Below, piece after piece: positions 1 to 8,699 of a stretch of 64,000 bases of DNA. The first letter of the stretch is position 1, and each line of letters begins with the position of its first letter. Both the position numbers and the translations under genes were made by a program. The stretch is from Lachnospiraceae bacterium (GTDB taxonomy: Bacteria; Bacillota; Clostridia; Lachnospirales; Lachnospiraceae), in NCBI GenBank assembly GCA_015056735.1, contig SVFT01000005.1:116836-180835 (forward strand), read 5' to 3'. The notes under the pieces are model-generated. The model was not told where the DNA came from. It saw only the letters and a list, made by a program, of their open reading frames with translations, and searched no databases.

Positions 1-1045
1 TCTCATCACTTGCACTTGATACAGCTGAGATCTGCTCTGTGCAGGATCCTGCAACATTCGTACAGGATACCGCTACCATCTCACTTGCATCCGCAGACTG
101 GGAAGCACTTGCCGAGAGCTCTTCCGATGCGGAAGCGACAAGATCCGTGATATCGGAGATCTTCTGCATGAGCTCACGGATGTTGGCATGCATGAACTCA
201 AGGGCCTCAGCGATCAGGCCGATCTCATTGTTTTTGGATTTCAAGGCGCTGACCTGAGCCATCTCGGCATTATTCGTAAAGTCACTGTCTGCCATCAGGT
301 GCATCTCTTTTGAAACGAGAATGATCGGCTTGGTGATCCTTTTTGCGATCACAACCGCTCCGATCACACCAAGTACGATGATGACAACCGTAATGATGAT
401 CGTCTGGATCAGATTCATTCGAAGAGCAGCATCCGCGCCTGCTTTGTATTCAGCTTCCAAAGCATCGATATGATCAACCCATACGCCGGTACCCATAACC
501 CAGTCAAAAGGAGCATAGTACGCTGTATAGTTGATCTTCGGAAGAGGCTCCGTCTCATTCGGCTTTGCAAACATCAGCTCCGTATAGCCGCCGCCGTCCT
601 GCATACCGTTCTTGATCATCTCCTGGATGAACTTGGTGCCGTTCGGATCGGTCGCATCCCATCTGGACTGCCCTTCCGTATCACGCCCGAGCAAAACGAC
701 ATTGATACCCTCCGACGTATCTACCCAGAAATACCCGGATCCGTCATTGTACTTCAGTTCTCTGATGATGTCAGCAGACTCTTTCATGGCCTCTTCTTTG
801 GTCATCTCGCCCGCTTCATATCTGGCATTCATCACCGCGCAGATGCTCATCGCTTCCTGCGTTTCATTCTTCAGCTCCGTTTTGATATCTTCAAGAAGCC
901 TTGAACTGTAAGTCTCTCCCTGTTCATTATTCGTTGCGATCGTATTTCTTATGGAAAAAACCGAAATAACGACCCCTGTCACAATGACCGCGGCCAGTAT
1001 CGCGCCTACGATCGTATACATCATGGAACCACGTTTCTTTTTCAT
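1..1045 (-). CDS. Methyl-accepting chemotaxis protein, 5' part only (truncated by window edge)
   Basis: The frame stays open from the ATG at 1045 to the window edge, giving 348 residues with no stop. The N-terminus MKKKRGSMMYTIVGAILA starts a membrane segment (about residues 9-29). An extracellular region with GYFWVDTSEG and DWVMGTGVWVD follows, typical of a single Cache (sCache_2) ligand-binding domain. A second membrane segment (about 213-235) leads into a HAMP-like stretch (AKRITKPI) and the beginning of the helical signalling domain (ASASEELSASASQSADAS). This is a transmembrane receptor that would pass small-molecule signals to CheA/CheW. The start is supported by AGGAG seven bases upstream and by a promoter at 1093-1122. 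The conserved kinase-contact hairpin lies outside the window, so coupling to chemotaxis is inferred from the family. Confidence 0.9.
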   Translation of the reverse strand, partial: MKKKRGSMMYTIVGAILAAVIVTGVVISVFSIRNTIATNNEQGETYSSRLLEDIKTELKNETQEAMSICAVMNARYEAGEMTKEEAMKESADIIRELKYNDGSGYFWVDTSEGINVVLLGRDTEGQSRWDATDPNGTKFIQEMIKNGMQDGGGYTELMFAKPNETEPLPKINYTAYYAPFDWVMGTGVWVDHIDALEAEYKAGADAALRMNLIQTIIITVVIIVLGVIGAVVIAKRITKPIILVSKEMHLMADSDFTNNAEMAQVSALKSKNNEIGLIAEALEFMHANIRELMQKISDITDLVASASEELSASASQSADASEMVAVSCTNVAGSCTEQISAVSSASDE

Positions 1046-1092
1046 ACAGTGCTCCTTTCCTCATCAAAAACGGATTCGATCCGATTAGAAAA

Positions 1093-1122
1093 ATTATAGC
1101 ACAGCATGACACTAATTGTCAG
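1093..1122 (-). promoter_or_regulatory. Sigma-A-type promoter of the chemotaxis receptor
   Basis: Reading the minus strand, CTGACA (1117-1122) is followed after 18 bases by TATAAT (1093-1098), preceded by TGC as in an extended -10. It lies about 50 bases upstream of the receptor start codon. Confidence 0.6.
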
Positions 1123-1159
1123 TAAAAAACGCGGCATTAAAGTTTTTTTCAAAATTTTC

Positions 1160-2521
1160 TTAACTTATCCTCATGCGCGAAAGGTAGCGCTTATGTGTCC
1201 GGACAGAAAGGACCACCGTCAGAACATCCGCCGCAAACTGCGCCCATACAAGCCCGTAGATCCCGAAGATCGCATTCAACACGAAGAGCATCGGAATGTT
1301 GAATACCGCCCAGCGCATCACGCCGAGAAACAGCGCTTCCCTGCCGCGCCCATACCCATTGAAGAGGTGCACATGGAAAAAGCTTAAGAACATCAGGATC
1401 GTGGCAAGACACCTGATCCGCAGAAAATCCGTCCCAAGCGTGACCGTCTGCGATTCATCAATGAAAAAACGCATGATATACGGCGCAAATGCCTCGTACA
1501 TCGCGATACTGATCAGCGCACAGATGATCCCGCAGCGCTTGGAAAAGCGAGCCACCGCATGCATACGCTCGTGGTCTCCCGATGCAAAGTTGTAAGCCAC
1601 GATCGGCACCATTCCCTGACAGATCCCGATGCCGATATTGAGCGGCAGCCGCTCTGCCTTTAAGACAATACCGACAGCTGCAAGTGCAGTATTGCCATAG
1701 CCCGACATCAGCTTGTCAAGAACGATGTAGTCGCAGTCAAAAAGAAGCGTCGTTACCGCAGCCGGAACGCCGATCGCAAAGACCGCGGCCAGACTCTTTT
1801 TCTCAGGAAGATAATTCGGGCCCTTCAGGATCAGTACGCCCATATGTCGCAGACGGAAGATCGTCACGATAAAATAGATGCATGTGATGCAGTTGGACAG
1901 AAATGTAGCGATACCGGCGCCAAGGACCTCATAGCCCGGCGGCAGGATCACGAACATGAAGATCGGATCCAGAATGATGTTGATAATACCGCCCATCGTC
2001 ACACCGAAGCCCGCCTTGCCGGACTCACCGATACAGCGAACCATGTTGGCAAGCATATTGGTCAGGATCGTCGGCAACGCGCCTGCCACGATAACGCACA
2101 TCGCATAGGTACGCGCAAATGCATGATTCGCCTCATTCGCCCCAAGGAGTGTCAGAAGCGGATCCATGAAAAGGAACACGCCTGTTGAAAAGCAAATTGC
2201 GAGGATAAGAGACAGATAGACGCAGAAGCTGTATACTCTGCTGCACTCCTGCTCTTTATTTTCACCCAGAAGTCTTGAAATCAGAGCACCGCCGCCGATA
2301 CCGGCCACACCAGACAGCGGGATTGACAGATTAAAGACCGGCAGCAGGAGCGAGGTTGCCGCCACCATATCCGGATTGTTGGTCCGGCCGACAAAAAAGG
2401 TATCTGCCATGCTGTAGACAAGCACGATCAGCTGGCCGATGATCGTCGGGACCGCCATGGTCCGTACCGCACGGGATACCGTCATGGATTCAAATAACTC
2501 TTTGTTGACATTCTTCTTCAT
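1160..2521 (-). CDS. MATE family multidrug/cation antiporter
   Basis: A 453-residue polytopic membrane protein of normal MATE length, with about twelve hydrophobic segments in two similar halves. Diagnostic stretches are AVPTIIGQLIVLVYSMADTF near the N-terminus, the PLSGVAGIGGGALISRLLGE segment, and GFGVTMGGIINIILDPIFMF in the middle. MATE proteins export organic cations, drugs or metabolites in exchange for Na+ or H+; the substrate cannot be read here. I chose ATG 2521 (MKKNVNKEL) over an upstream GTG at 2542 because the GAGGTG ribosome site sits between them. It is monocistronic, with its own promoter at 2559-2587 and no close partner gene. Confidence 0.9.
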   Translation of the reverse strand: MKKNVNKELFESMTVSRAVRTMAVPTIIGQLIVLVYSMADTFFVGRTNNPDMVAATSLLLPVFNLSIPLSGVAGIGGGALISRLLGENKEQECSRVYSFCVYLSLILAICFSTGVFLFMDPLLTLLGANEANHAFARTYAMCVIVAGALPTILTNMLANMVRCIGESGKAGFGVTMGGIINIILDPIFMFVILPPGYEVLGAGIATFLSNCITCIYFIVTIFRLRHMGVLILKGPNYLPEKKSLAAVFAIGVPAAVTTLLFDCDYIVLDKLMSGYGNTALAAVGIVLKAERLPLNIGIGICQGMVPIVAYNFASGDHERMHAVARFSKRCGIICALISIAMYEAFAPYIMRFFIDESQTVTLGTDFLRIRCLATILMFLSFFHVHLFNGYGRGREALFLGVMRWAVFNIPMLFVLNAIFGIYGLVWAQFAADVLTVVLSVRTHKRYLSRMRIS

Positions 2522-2558
2522 TTTCTGCCCATTACACCTCACTCATGATCACAATTTA

Positions 2559-2587
2559 TCTATAGCAAAACAAACGAACGATTGCAA
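2559..2587 (-). promoter_or_regulatory. Promoter of the MATE gene
   Basis: On the minus strand TTGCAA (2582-2587), a 17-base spacer, then TATAGA (2559-2564) preceded by TGC (extended -10). It is about 40 bases upstream of the chosen start. Confidence 0.5.
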
Positions 2588-2618
2588 CCACATGGCAAAA
2601 TATGAACGCTCTGCGCGC

Positions 2619-2649
2619 AAAAAAGAGGCACCGTATGCCACGGTGCCTC
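2619..2649 (-). terminator. Intrinsic terminator of the LURP-one/lipoprotein unit
   Basis: A perfect 10-bp stem (GAGGCACCGT / ACGGTGCCTC, loop ATGCC) is followed on the minus strand by six T. It lies 22 bases past the stop of the LURP-one-like gene. Confidence 0.85.
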
Positions 2650-2671
2650 AGATCGTATTTTGTTATGATGA

Positions 2672-3574
2672 TCAGTCGTTCTCCTGATCGGATACATTGT
2701 CACAGATAATGGCAAGTGCGATCACAACATCCTTCATGCTCTCATCCATAATGCGGATGCGGTAGCAGTCGGACCAGACAGTGCGATCCGTATCAACATG
2801 TGCGACAGTCGTGCCGCCTACCTGAATGTCGAAATCGAATCCCAGGATATCACCTGCGATCTTCAGTTCCTTGCCGCAGACCGTACCGTTCAGTTCAGGC
2901 TTGGTCAGTTTCAGCTTCTTCTTGATGGAGGCAACTTCTCTGCCATCCTTCTCGATGCTGTAGGTCGGCATGATCGCAACGAGTTTCTTCTTAAGCTTTA
3001 CGACTTCTTCTCCGTTTCTCTGGATGGAGAAGTTGTGGCGAGTCAGATCGCCCTCAACATGATATACCGTTGCCTGATTCTTATCAAAGATATCGAACTT
3101 GGGCTTGATGGAGATCGCTTTCTGCTTCATGTACAGTTCGATCGCTTCACCCGTGAATGTTGCAGCGGGCGCTGCCGCGGCCGACTCCGTCACAGTCTCG
3201 CCTGCTTCAAGCTTCTTGATCACGCCGCAGAGCTCATCAACCGCACGGTCCGCCTTGGATGTACCCTCATCCTTATGGCCAAGGAACAGATCAAGGCCCA
3301 TATTCAAAGCGGTGGAAGCACTGCTCACACCGTCCGTGCCGATCTTGCCCATAATGATCTTGCTTCCGTCCACTCTGGCAAAAACATCAAAGTCCTCGGA
3401 AACTTTTTTATACAGTACGGACTGTACGCCTTTGACATCACCCATGACCGGTCTGCCAAAGCTTACCTTTACATCGGAAAGCCTGGCAAGAAGATCTGCG
3501 TTTGTGAAGTTCTGTGTGTTCTTGACGCTGGCATATCCCATATTGCCACCGCCGGACATGTCAAATAATCCCAT
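2672..3574 (-). CDS. LURP-one-related / tubby-like beta-barrel protein
   Basis: 300 residues. The C-terminal ~160 residues (from about 140) have the repeating beta-strand pattern of the LURP-one-related (YxjI/DUF567) fold: YMKQKAISIKPKFDIFDKN, YHVEGDL, FSIQRNGEEVVKLKKK, TYSIEKDGREVASIKKK, and a hydrophobic final segment MKDVVIALAIICDN. The N-terminal ~125 residues (MGLFDMSGGGNMGYASVKN) are not a family I recognise. Related to phospholipid-scramblase-like barrels, the bacterial function is unknown. It is last in a minus-strand series behind the lipoprotein and C11 protease and is followed by a strong terminator. The start is supported by GAGGGG nine bases upstream. Confidence 0.75.
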   Translation of the reverse strand: MGLFDMSGGGNMGYASVKNTQNFTNADLLARLSDVKVSFGRPVMGDVKGVQSVLYKKVSEDFDVFARVDGSKIIMGKIGTDGVSSASTALNMGLDLFLGHKDEGTSKADRAVDELCGVIKKLEAGETVTESAAAAPAATFTGEAIELYMKQKAISIKPKFDIFDKNQATVYHVEGDLTRHNFSIQRNGEEVVKLKKKLVAIMPTYSIEKDGREVASIKKKLKLTKPELNGTVCGKELKIAGDILGFDFDIQVGGTTVAHVDTDRTVWSDCYRIRIMDESMKDVVIALAIICDNVSDQEND

Positions 3575-3617
3575 CTTAACCCCTCTCTGTACTGATCAAT
3601 CTGTTCAAAAATACGGA

Positions 3618-4169
3618 TTACTCTCTGCCAAATCCTGTTGTAATACCTGTGTTCGGGTCCTGGATAATGAGGAGATCGTCTTCGTCAGCGTAAGTCATCT
3701 TGATCGGTGTCTGTGCTGTCTGCATGGTTACTTCGCCTGCTTCGTCAACAGACCATACATACTTTGTATCGATGCCTGCCAGTGTGATCGCACCTGTACC
3801 GTCCTCGTTGAAGGTATATGTGCAACGAAGTGTCTCTGCATCAACACCGTTTGCTGCCGCATAATCTTCCAGTGTGAACTCATTGCCTTCAGCATCCATC
3901 ATTTTAGCGATGCCCCAGGAACCTACGATCACGCTCATATCACCTGTAGACTCCGGAACCTCAAGGTCTTCAACACCAGCGTTAACCTGCTCTTCAACCT
4001 GCCCCTCAACAACCTCTGCCGCAACTTCAGCTGCATCTTCGTCGCTGATCGTTTCTGCTGCGGGTGCTTCCGCTGCAGGAGCCTCTTCCTTCTTCGCACC
4101 GCCGCAAGCTGTCAGAACAGATGCGGAAAGGATACCAACCAACAATACTGCCAATAATTTCTTTTTCAT
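3618..4169 (-). CDS. Small lipoprotein with lipocalin-like domain
   Basis: 183 residues. MKKKLLAVLLVGILSASVL then the lipobox LTAC predicts lipidation at the cysteine and anchoring on the outer face of the membrane. An Ala/Glu-rich linker (about 24-70) leads to a ~100-residue domain beginning VIVGSWGIAKMMDAEG, with alternating beta-strands and the ends TYTFNEDGTGAITL and YVWSVDEAGEVTM, resembling small lipocalin-like domains of Clostridia lipoproteins. No enzymatic residues are apparent. A GGAGG site precedes the ATG. It lies between the C11 protease and the LURP-one gene; a TATACT at 4235-4240 (minus strand) could serve an internal promoter. Confidence 0.8.
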   Translation of the reverse strand: MKKKLLAVLLVGILSASVLTACGGAKKEEAPAAEAPAAETISDEDAAEVAAEVVEGQVEEQVNAGVEDLEVPESTGDMSVIVGSWGIAKMMDAEGNEFTLEDYAAANGVDAETLRCTYTFNEDGTGAITLAGIDTKYVWSVDEAGEVTMQTAQTPIKMTYADEDDLLIIQDPNTGITTGFGRE

Positions 4170-4286
4170 TTTTTTTCCTCCAAAAATGTAAAATTTTTTC
4201 TAACCTTGCACATTTTAAAACGCATCCCCGGCAAAGTATAGTACCCCCAAGGGTACCCCGGCTGTTTTTTGAAAATACCGCTAAGG

Positions 4287-5990
4287 TCATTCCGTCAGGT
4301 ACCAGTCATCCGTCTCATCATCGTATATGTAGACCTCGTCACTCTCTTCATCATAGTAGTAGAGGTCTTCCGTCTCATCATCATAGAGATAGAGGATATC
4401 GTCCTCATACTGATACCAGAGACCGGAATCATAGTCATAGATCCAGTCATCTTCCGCCTCGTCTTCATAGCCGTAATACTCGGCCTCATCGTAATCGTAT
4501 CCGTATTCACAGGAATTGCCGCCGCTGATATTACAGCCGTACTCACTCTCGTAGTCGGCCCAGCCGTTCCACAGAGCATCGAAATCGCTGTAGTTAAAGT
4601 AATCTTCATCACTGTCTGAAACAAAACGTGCAAGCCAGTCCACGTATTCGTCATCCAGACCGATCTCTTTGTAGACGCTCTCTAACTGGCTGTAGAAAGC
4701 GGAATCCCCGTAAGGAAGCGATACCGCAAGACCTGTCAGCTCATTCTTATCGGATGTATGCCCGTAATATGCAACGGATGCCTTCAGGGCCGATTTCAGT
4801 TTCTTTGCCTCCTCGCTGTCCTTATCAATGCTCTCGACTAGTGCAAGCATATCGCTGATATAGTAATCGGACAGCGTCACGTTGCTCGCATCGTCTCCCC
4901 ACGAATCCCAGTAGCCTCTTCCCATGCGGCCGCGGGACATGTGCGGTCTGCTGTAGTTCGTATCAAGGAGCGCTTCCTCGTTCTTATAGGCGTAGTCCTT
5001 CCAAGCGGCAAAAAGGCTCTTTGCCGTCGAGGCATTGAAAAGCCCCATGCAGGCGGAATCACCGCCTTCTACGGTCTCATTTTCCTCTATGATGTCATCT
5101 ACAATGTATTTTCCGAGAAGCGGCGTGGACATGCCCGGATTGCGCTCCAGTTCTTCCATCCACTTCGTGTAGCTCCATCCAAGACCGGATTCAAAGTCTT
5201 CGGAAAGAAGCGTATACTTGCAGAACGGTGCGAATGCATAGACCGTCTCCATACTTGCCATGATACAGCAGTCCATCCCGATGATATCGAAATGCACATC
5301 CTTATGCTCGGCAAAAGCACCCGCCATCTCCGCGATCGTCAGGCTCTCGCCCTCCGGCTGCCACTGGTCGTAGCCAAATCCATAGACCGGCCCGCCACCG
5401 TGATCCCAGAACAAAAAGAAGTAGCGGTCCGCCGGATAGTTCTCTTTGCAGAATCCGATAAACTCGGAAAGTGTACTCTGCTCTGTGCAGGCAAGCTGCC
5501 CCAGCTCGTCGCGGATCAGACTGAGGCCTCCGTTTTCTATACGCCATGTCTGCGCCGTCTTGGCAGAGATATCATAATCCTGCCATCTCTTTGTGCCCAT
5601 GGTCTGAATGATGACGTTGACATTCTCACCGATACCGGACTCGATCATCTCGCTGATATCAAGGGTTGCTTCACCCGCCTCCGATTCAAGATCCGAACCG
5701 TTTACGTAGATCATGACCGTCGCGCTCTTTGCATCCGTCCCGACCGACACATTCTCCGCATTTGCATGGTGCGAACCGTGTCCTGCTGCGCCCCCGTCAT
5801 CTGCATTATTACCTTCGTCTCCCGCTTCTGCAGTACCGGTTCCCGAAGGACCGTCTTCCTCGCTGTCCCCTGACATGATCAGAACGATCCCGATGACAGA
5901 TAATACGATCAGTAAAAAGAAAGCGACTCCGACACCGATCACCCATTTTAAGAGCGCTTCCTGCATCTTCTTGTTCGTGCTGCCGCTCAT
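4287..5990 (-). CDS. Membrane-anchored clostripain-family (C11) cysteine protease
   Basis: 567 residues. A short cytoplasmic N-terminus, one membrane segment (about 16-39), a Gly/Asp-rich linker, then a C11 caspase-fold domain from ATVMIYVNGSDLES (residue 90). The catalytic His is in FLFWDHGGG (His197) and the nucleophile in FDIIGMDCCIMASMET (probably Cys242, matching D-A-C-L-M of clostripain). C11 enzymes cut after Arg or Lys and often self-process; here the domain would face outside. The last ~85 residues are extremely rich in Tyr, Asp and Glu with short repeats. It overlaps in context with the small 88-residue gene (3-base gap) and follows the MalT-like regulator, suggesting co-expression. 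GGAGGG precedes the ATG. Confidence 0.88.
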   Translation of the reverse strand: MSGSTNKKMQEALLKWVIGVGVAFFLLIVLSVIGIVLIMSGDSEEDGPSGTGTAEAGDEGNNADDGGAAGHGSHHANAENVSVGTDAKSATVMIYVNGSDLESEAGEATLDISEMIESGIGENVNVIIQTMGTKRWQDYDISAKTAQTWRIENGGLSLIRDELGQLACTEQSTLSEFIGFCKENYPADRYFFLFWDHGGGPVYGFGYDQWQPEGESLTIAEMAGAFAEHKDVHFDIIGMDCCIMASMETVYAFAPFCKYTLLSEDFESGLGWSYTKWMEELERNPGMSTPLLGKYIVDDIIEENETVEGGDSACMGLFNASTAKSLFAAWKDYAYKNEEALLDTNYSRPHMSRGRMGRGYWDSWGDDASNVTLSDYYISDMLALVESIDKDSEEAKKLKSALKASVAYYGHTSDKNELTGLAVSLPYGDSAFYSQLESVYKEIGLDDEYVDWLARFVSDSDEDYFNYSDFDALWNGWADYESEYGCNISGGNSCEYGYDYDEAEYYGYEDEAEDDWIYDYDSGLWYQYEDDILYLYDDETEDLYYYDEESDEVYIYDDETDDWYLTE

Positions 5991-5993
5991 GCT

Positions 5994-6260
5994 TTACCCT
6001 CCAAAAACAGCGGATTTTGCACCTTCCGCCAGATATTCCCCATAGTCTACGACAAATTGTGCCAGTCGAAATGCAGAATCAACTTCATCCACACCAAGCC
6101 TTTCGGAAAGCTTTCCGATCAGCTCGTCGTCATCCGTGATACCGGACTCCATCAGATCCAGAATGATCTTGTCCGCTTCTTCGATCTTCTTCTTTTTTGC
6201 TCCCATACAGACCCATGCTTCATCGCCTCGTATGATCTCCGTTTCAATTCTCCATCTCAT
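5994..6260 (-). CDS. Small acidic/helical protein of unknown function
   Basis: 88 residues, no recognised domain. It has a run of lysines (GAKKKKIEEADK) followed by predicted helices (IILDLMESGITDDDELIGKL and VDEVDSAFRLAQFVVDYGEYL) and no signal peptide or membrane segment. It sits exactly between the LuxR-type regulator (6-base gap) and the C11 protease (3-base gap); its AAGGA ribosome site overlaps the regulator stop codon. Tight packing argues that it is real and part of that unit, perhaps a cytoplasmic partner of one of them. Function not assigned. Confidence 0.75.
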   Translation of the reverse strand: MRWRIETEIIRGDEAWVCMGAKKKKIEEADKIILDLMESGITDDDELIGKLSERLGVDEVDSAFRLAQFVVDYGEYLAEGAKSAVFGG

Positions 6261-6266
6261 ATCGTT

Positions 6267-8654
6267 CTATCCTTCCCTGTGTCCGCCTCTGTGTACGAGG
6301 CCGAGCTGAAGTGCCTTTCTCTCGGCATCCGCGCGATTCTTTACGCCAAGCTTTTTGTAGATATTCCTGTTATGCTTTTTCAGTCCGTCGTAACTGATCT
6401 TCAGGGCGTCGCAGATCTCTTCCGTCGACTGTCCTGCGCAGAGCATTGCCAGCACCTCCGCTTCACGTGACGTTAACGTCACCGTTTCCTTCGGAATGTA
6501 CTTCATGTACTCAGGGTAATTCGTTGCGACCGCAAGAGTCTCTTCGTAAACCTGCTTAAAGAATGCCCCATCAATATCTGCAAGATCTGCCTTTTCAAGT
6601 CCCTTCAAAAGCGGCAGTACAGCGGCTCCTTCTAAGGAGATCAGTCGCACAAAGTGATACTCGCTCGCTTTATTCAGTGCATCGAGCAAATGCTTCTTCC
6701 AGTGGGCATCACCCAGGCGGTACAGAATGATCGCCTTCAGGATCTCATGTTCCATCCACATGAAATGACGTTCATAGGACTCCAGATAACCTGTCAGGAA
6801 GGATGCAAGATCCAGTGCCTCCTCCAGCCGCTCGTCGTGAATCAGACAGCGGATCTTCATCATCTGCCTGTATCTGTCCAATACGCAGAAGAATACACGC
6901 GCATCCGGAACGGAATCGATGTATTTCCGGAACCGGTCATCGCCTGCGTTGCCATAAAGCGACAGCCAGATACCGAACGCCTTTAGATTGGGCAATAATC
7001 TGTCTGCCCCTTCCTTTTCGATCTTCTCCGCGATCGAATCGTATACACGCTTTGCGGAAGGGTACTGTCCTTCAACAAGATGCTGTCTGATCTGAATGCC
7101 GGCTGAGACAAGGCACATCTCAATCTTACCGCCGTGTGATGCGGCATCGTATCCGTCGGCGCATCTGGTCAATACCTCATACGCCGGCATTGTGCCCTTT
7201 TCAAAGCCGCTCTCCGCAAGAGCGATCGTAACAAGCCCTTTTCCGAAGCCTGCCAGAAGCAAAGACAGGGATTTTCCCATAAACCGCGCGATCTGCGTAT
7301 CGCTCTTGGACCATTCGGAAAAATCGAGCCCGCCGTTCATGATAGACGGTGTATTGCCCGTCGCACAGAATTCCGGCAGAATGATGTCCCCTGCCTGGAT
7401 CATTGCGAAAACATTCTTCATGATGAGCAGGATCCCTTTGATCCCGCGGTGCGGGAGCGCGATATCCAGATATGCCAGAAGTGCCTTTGCTTCCCTGCGT
7501 CTCTCTCGTCTGTTGCTTGGATCCTTCTGGAACCGATCCAACTCGTGATACCACTCTTCCGATCTTTCCGGCATGATGAGCAGACTGCAGAGCATACTCA
7601 TACCGCACATCAAGACGGGCGAAAGGAGCATCTCCTCCCGCGGCATTTCAAAATAATATTCCCTTGTTTCTATAAAATGACCCGTTCCCGGGTGCTTTCT
7701 GGCATTCTTAACAAGCAGTTCCTTGATCCTGCGCATCGCGCCTGCCTTGCGGTAATACAAAAGCGCATTGGCAACGTCATCTTTTCTCTCGTAATAGTCC
7801 GCCGCCTTCAGGTAGTTCTCCGTGATCTCTTCCTTGGACCACATCAGTTCCTGCTTCCAGACGTAATATCCCCGCATCTCCCAGCGGATCGAATAGAGCC
7901 CGCCGTTCTTTACTTCAAGCTGGTTCATGACATCCTGGCAGTATTCGATCACTTTGCTGATATTGTTGTTACCGGTCAGATACTCCGCCATCTCGATCGT
8001 GAACTCGTCGTAGCGGCATACGCAAAGCGCGAACCGGACAAAATCCTCCATCCAGTTCTCACTCAGATACCCGTCCCACATCCGGAAAAGGTCCTGCCGC
8101 ACTGCGGCGCGGATATCCTCAGAATAACGGATCCCGCCTTCCATACGGGACATAAACGCATGAAGCGCACGTATATACCCGCGAGAGACCCTCGTGACCG
8201 GCTCAACGTCATCAGGATGAAGCTCTACTTCCCTGTCCCTGAATAATGCAACGACTTCCTTCTCTCCAAGCGCAAAATCGGCCTCTCTGATCCGCACAAA
8301 TCCAAGATCCATGTACTCTGCCGCCAGGAATTTGGGCACCGCCCCTCTGGTTAACATAACAACTTGCAACCCGTTCTCATGCAGCAGTTCTCTGACATAG
8401 CGGATTGATGCATCCTCGGACAGCCACTGCATATCCTCGATGATCACAATGCTGCCGCGAAAAGAATCAAGCGACGGGCGATCGGTAAGATTCCCGCCTG
8501 CGCATCGAAGCACGAGCGGATTCTTCCTTCGATAGTAATACTCTACCGCCGCTGTCTTGCCCCATCCCGAGGCGGCCGTCATGATCACGGGCGAGAAGAA
8601 TTCTTCAGCCTTTTTCAGTTTTTCAAATACCGCAGGAACCTTGATATAACTCAT
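6267..8654 (-). CDS. MalT-like LuxR-family ATPase regulator
   Basis: 795 residues with STAND/MalT architecture. The N-terminus has a Walker A (TAASGWGKTA, Lys33) and a Walker B-like IVIIEDMQWL, a winged-helix/ARM region and a long helical repeat middle (TPR-like, about 300-700). The C-terminus is a LuxR HTH: TLTSREAEVLAMLCAGQSTE to YKKLGVKNRADAERKAL. Such proteins bind ATP and an inducer, oligomerise and activate transcription. It is the first gene before the small protein and C11 protease (gaps 6 and 3 bases), so these are its likely targets or companions. It lies 45 bases after the polyferredoxin gene with no clear promoter between, so read-through is possible. ATG 8654 is preceded by GAGGG. 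Confidence 0.88.
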   Translation of the reverse strand: MSYIKVPAVFEKLKKAEEFFSPVIMTAASGWGKTAAVEYYYRRKNPLVLRCAGGNLTDRPSLDSFRGSIVIIEDMQWLSEDASIRYVRELLHENGLQVVMLTRGAVPKFLAAEYMDLGFVRIREADFALGEKEVVALFRDREVELHPDDVEPVTRVSRGYIRALHAFMSRMEGGIRYSEDIRAAVRQDLFRMWDGYLSENWMEDFVRFALCVCRYDEFTIEMAEYLTGNNNISKVIEYCQDVMNQLEVKNGGLYSIRWEMRGYYVWKQELMWSKEEITENYLKAADYYERKDDVANALLYYRKAGAMRRIKELLVKNARKHPGTGHFIETREYYFEMPREEMLLSPVLMCGMSMLCSLLIMPERSEEWYHELDRFQKDPSNRRERRREAKALLAYLDIALPHRGIKGILLIMKNVFAMIQAGDIILPEFCATGNTPSIMNGGLDFSEWSKSDTQIARFMGKSLSLLLAGFGKGLVTIALAESGFEKGTMPAYEVLTRCADGYDAASHGGKIEMCLVSAGIQIRQHLVEGQYPSAKRVYDSIAEKIEKEGADRLLPNLKAFGIWLSLYGNAGDDRFRKYIDSVPDARVFFCVLDRYRQMMKIRCLIHDERLEEALDLASFLTGYLESYERHFMWMEHEILKAIILYRLGDAHWKKHLLDALNKASEYHFVRLISLEGAAVLPLLKGLEKADLADIDGAFFKQVYEETLAVATNYPEYMKYIPKETVTLTSREAEVLAMLCAGQSTEEICDALKISYDGLKKHNRNIYKKLGVKNRADAERKALQLGLVHRGGHREG

Positions 8655-8699
8655 GTAAATCCCTCATTTGCACGCAGCTAAAGTCACCGCGTCTTCATA

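Noticed and set aside
4941..5873. 310-codon open frame antisense to the C11 protease
   Set aside because: Mirror of a well-supported gene on the other strand; composition is not protein-like.
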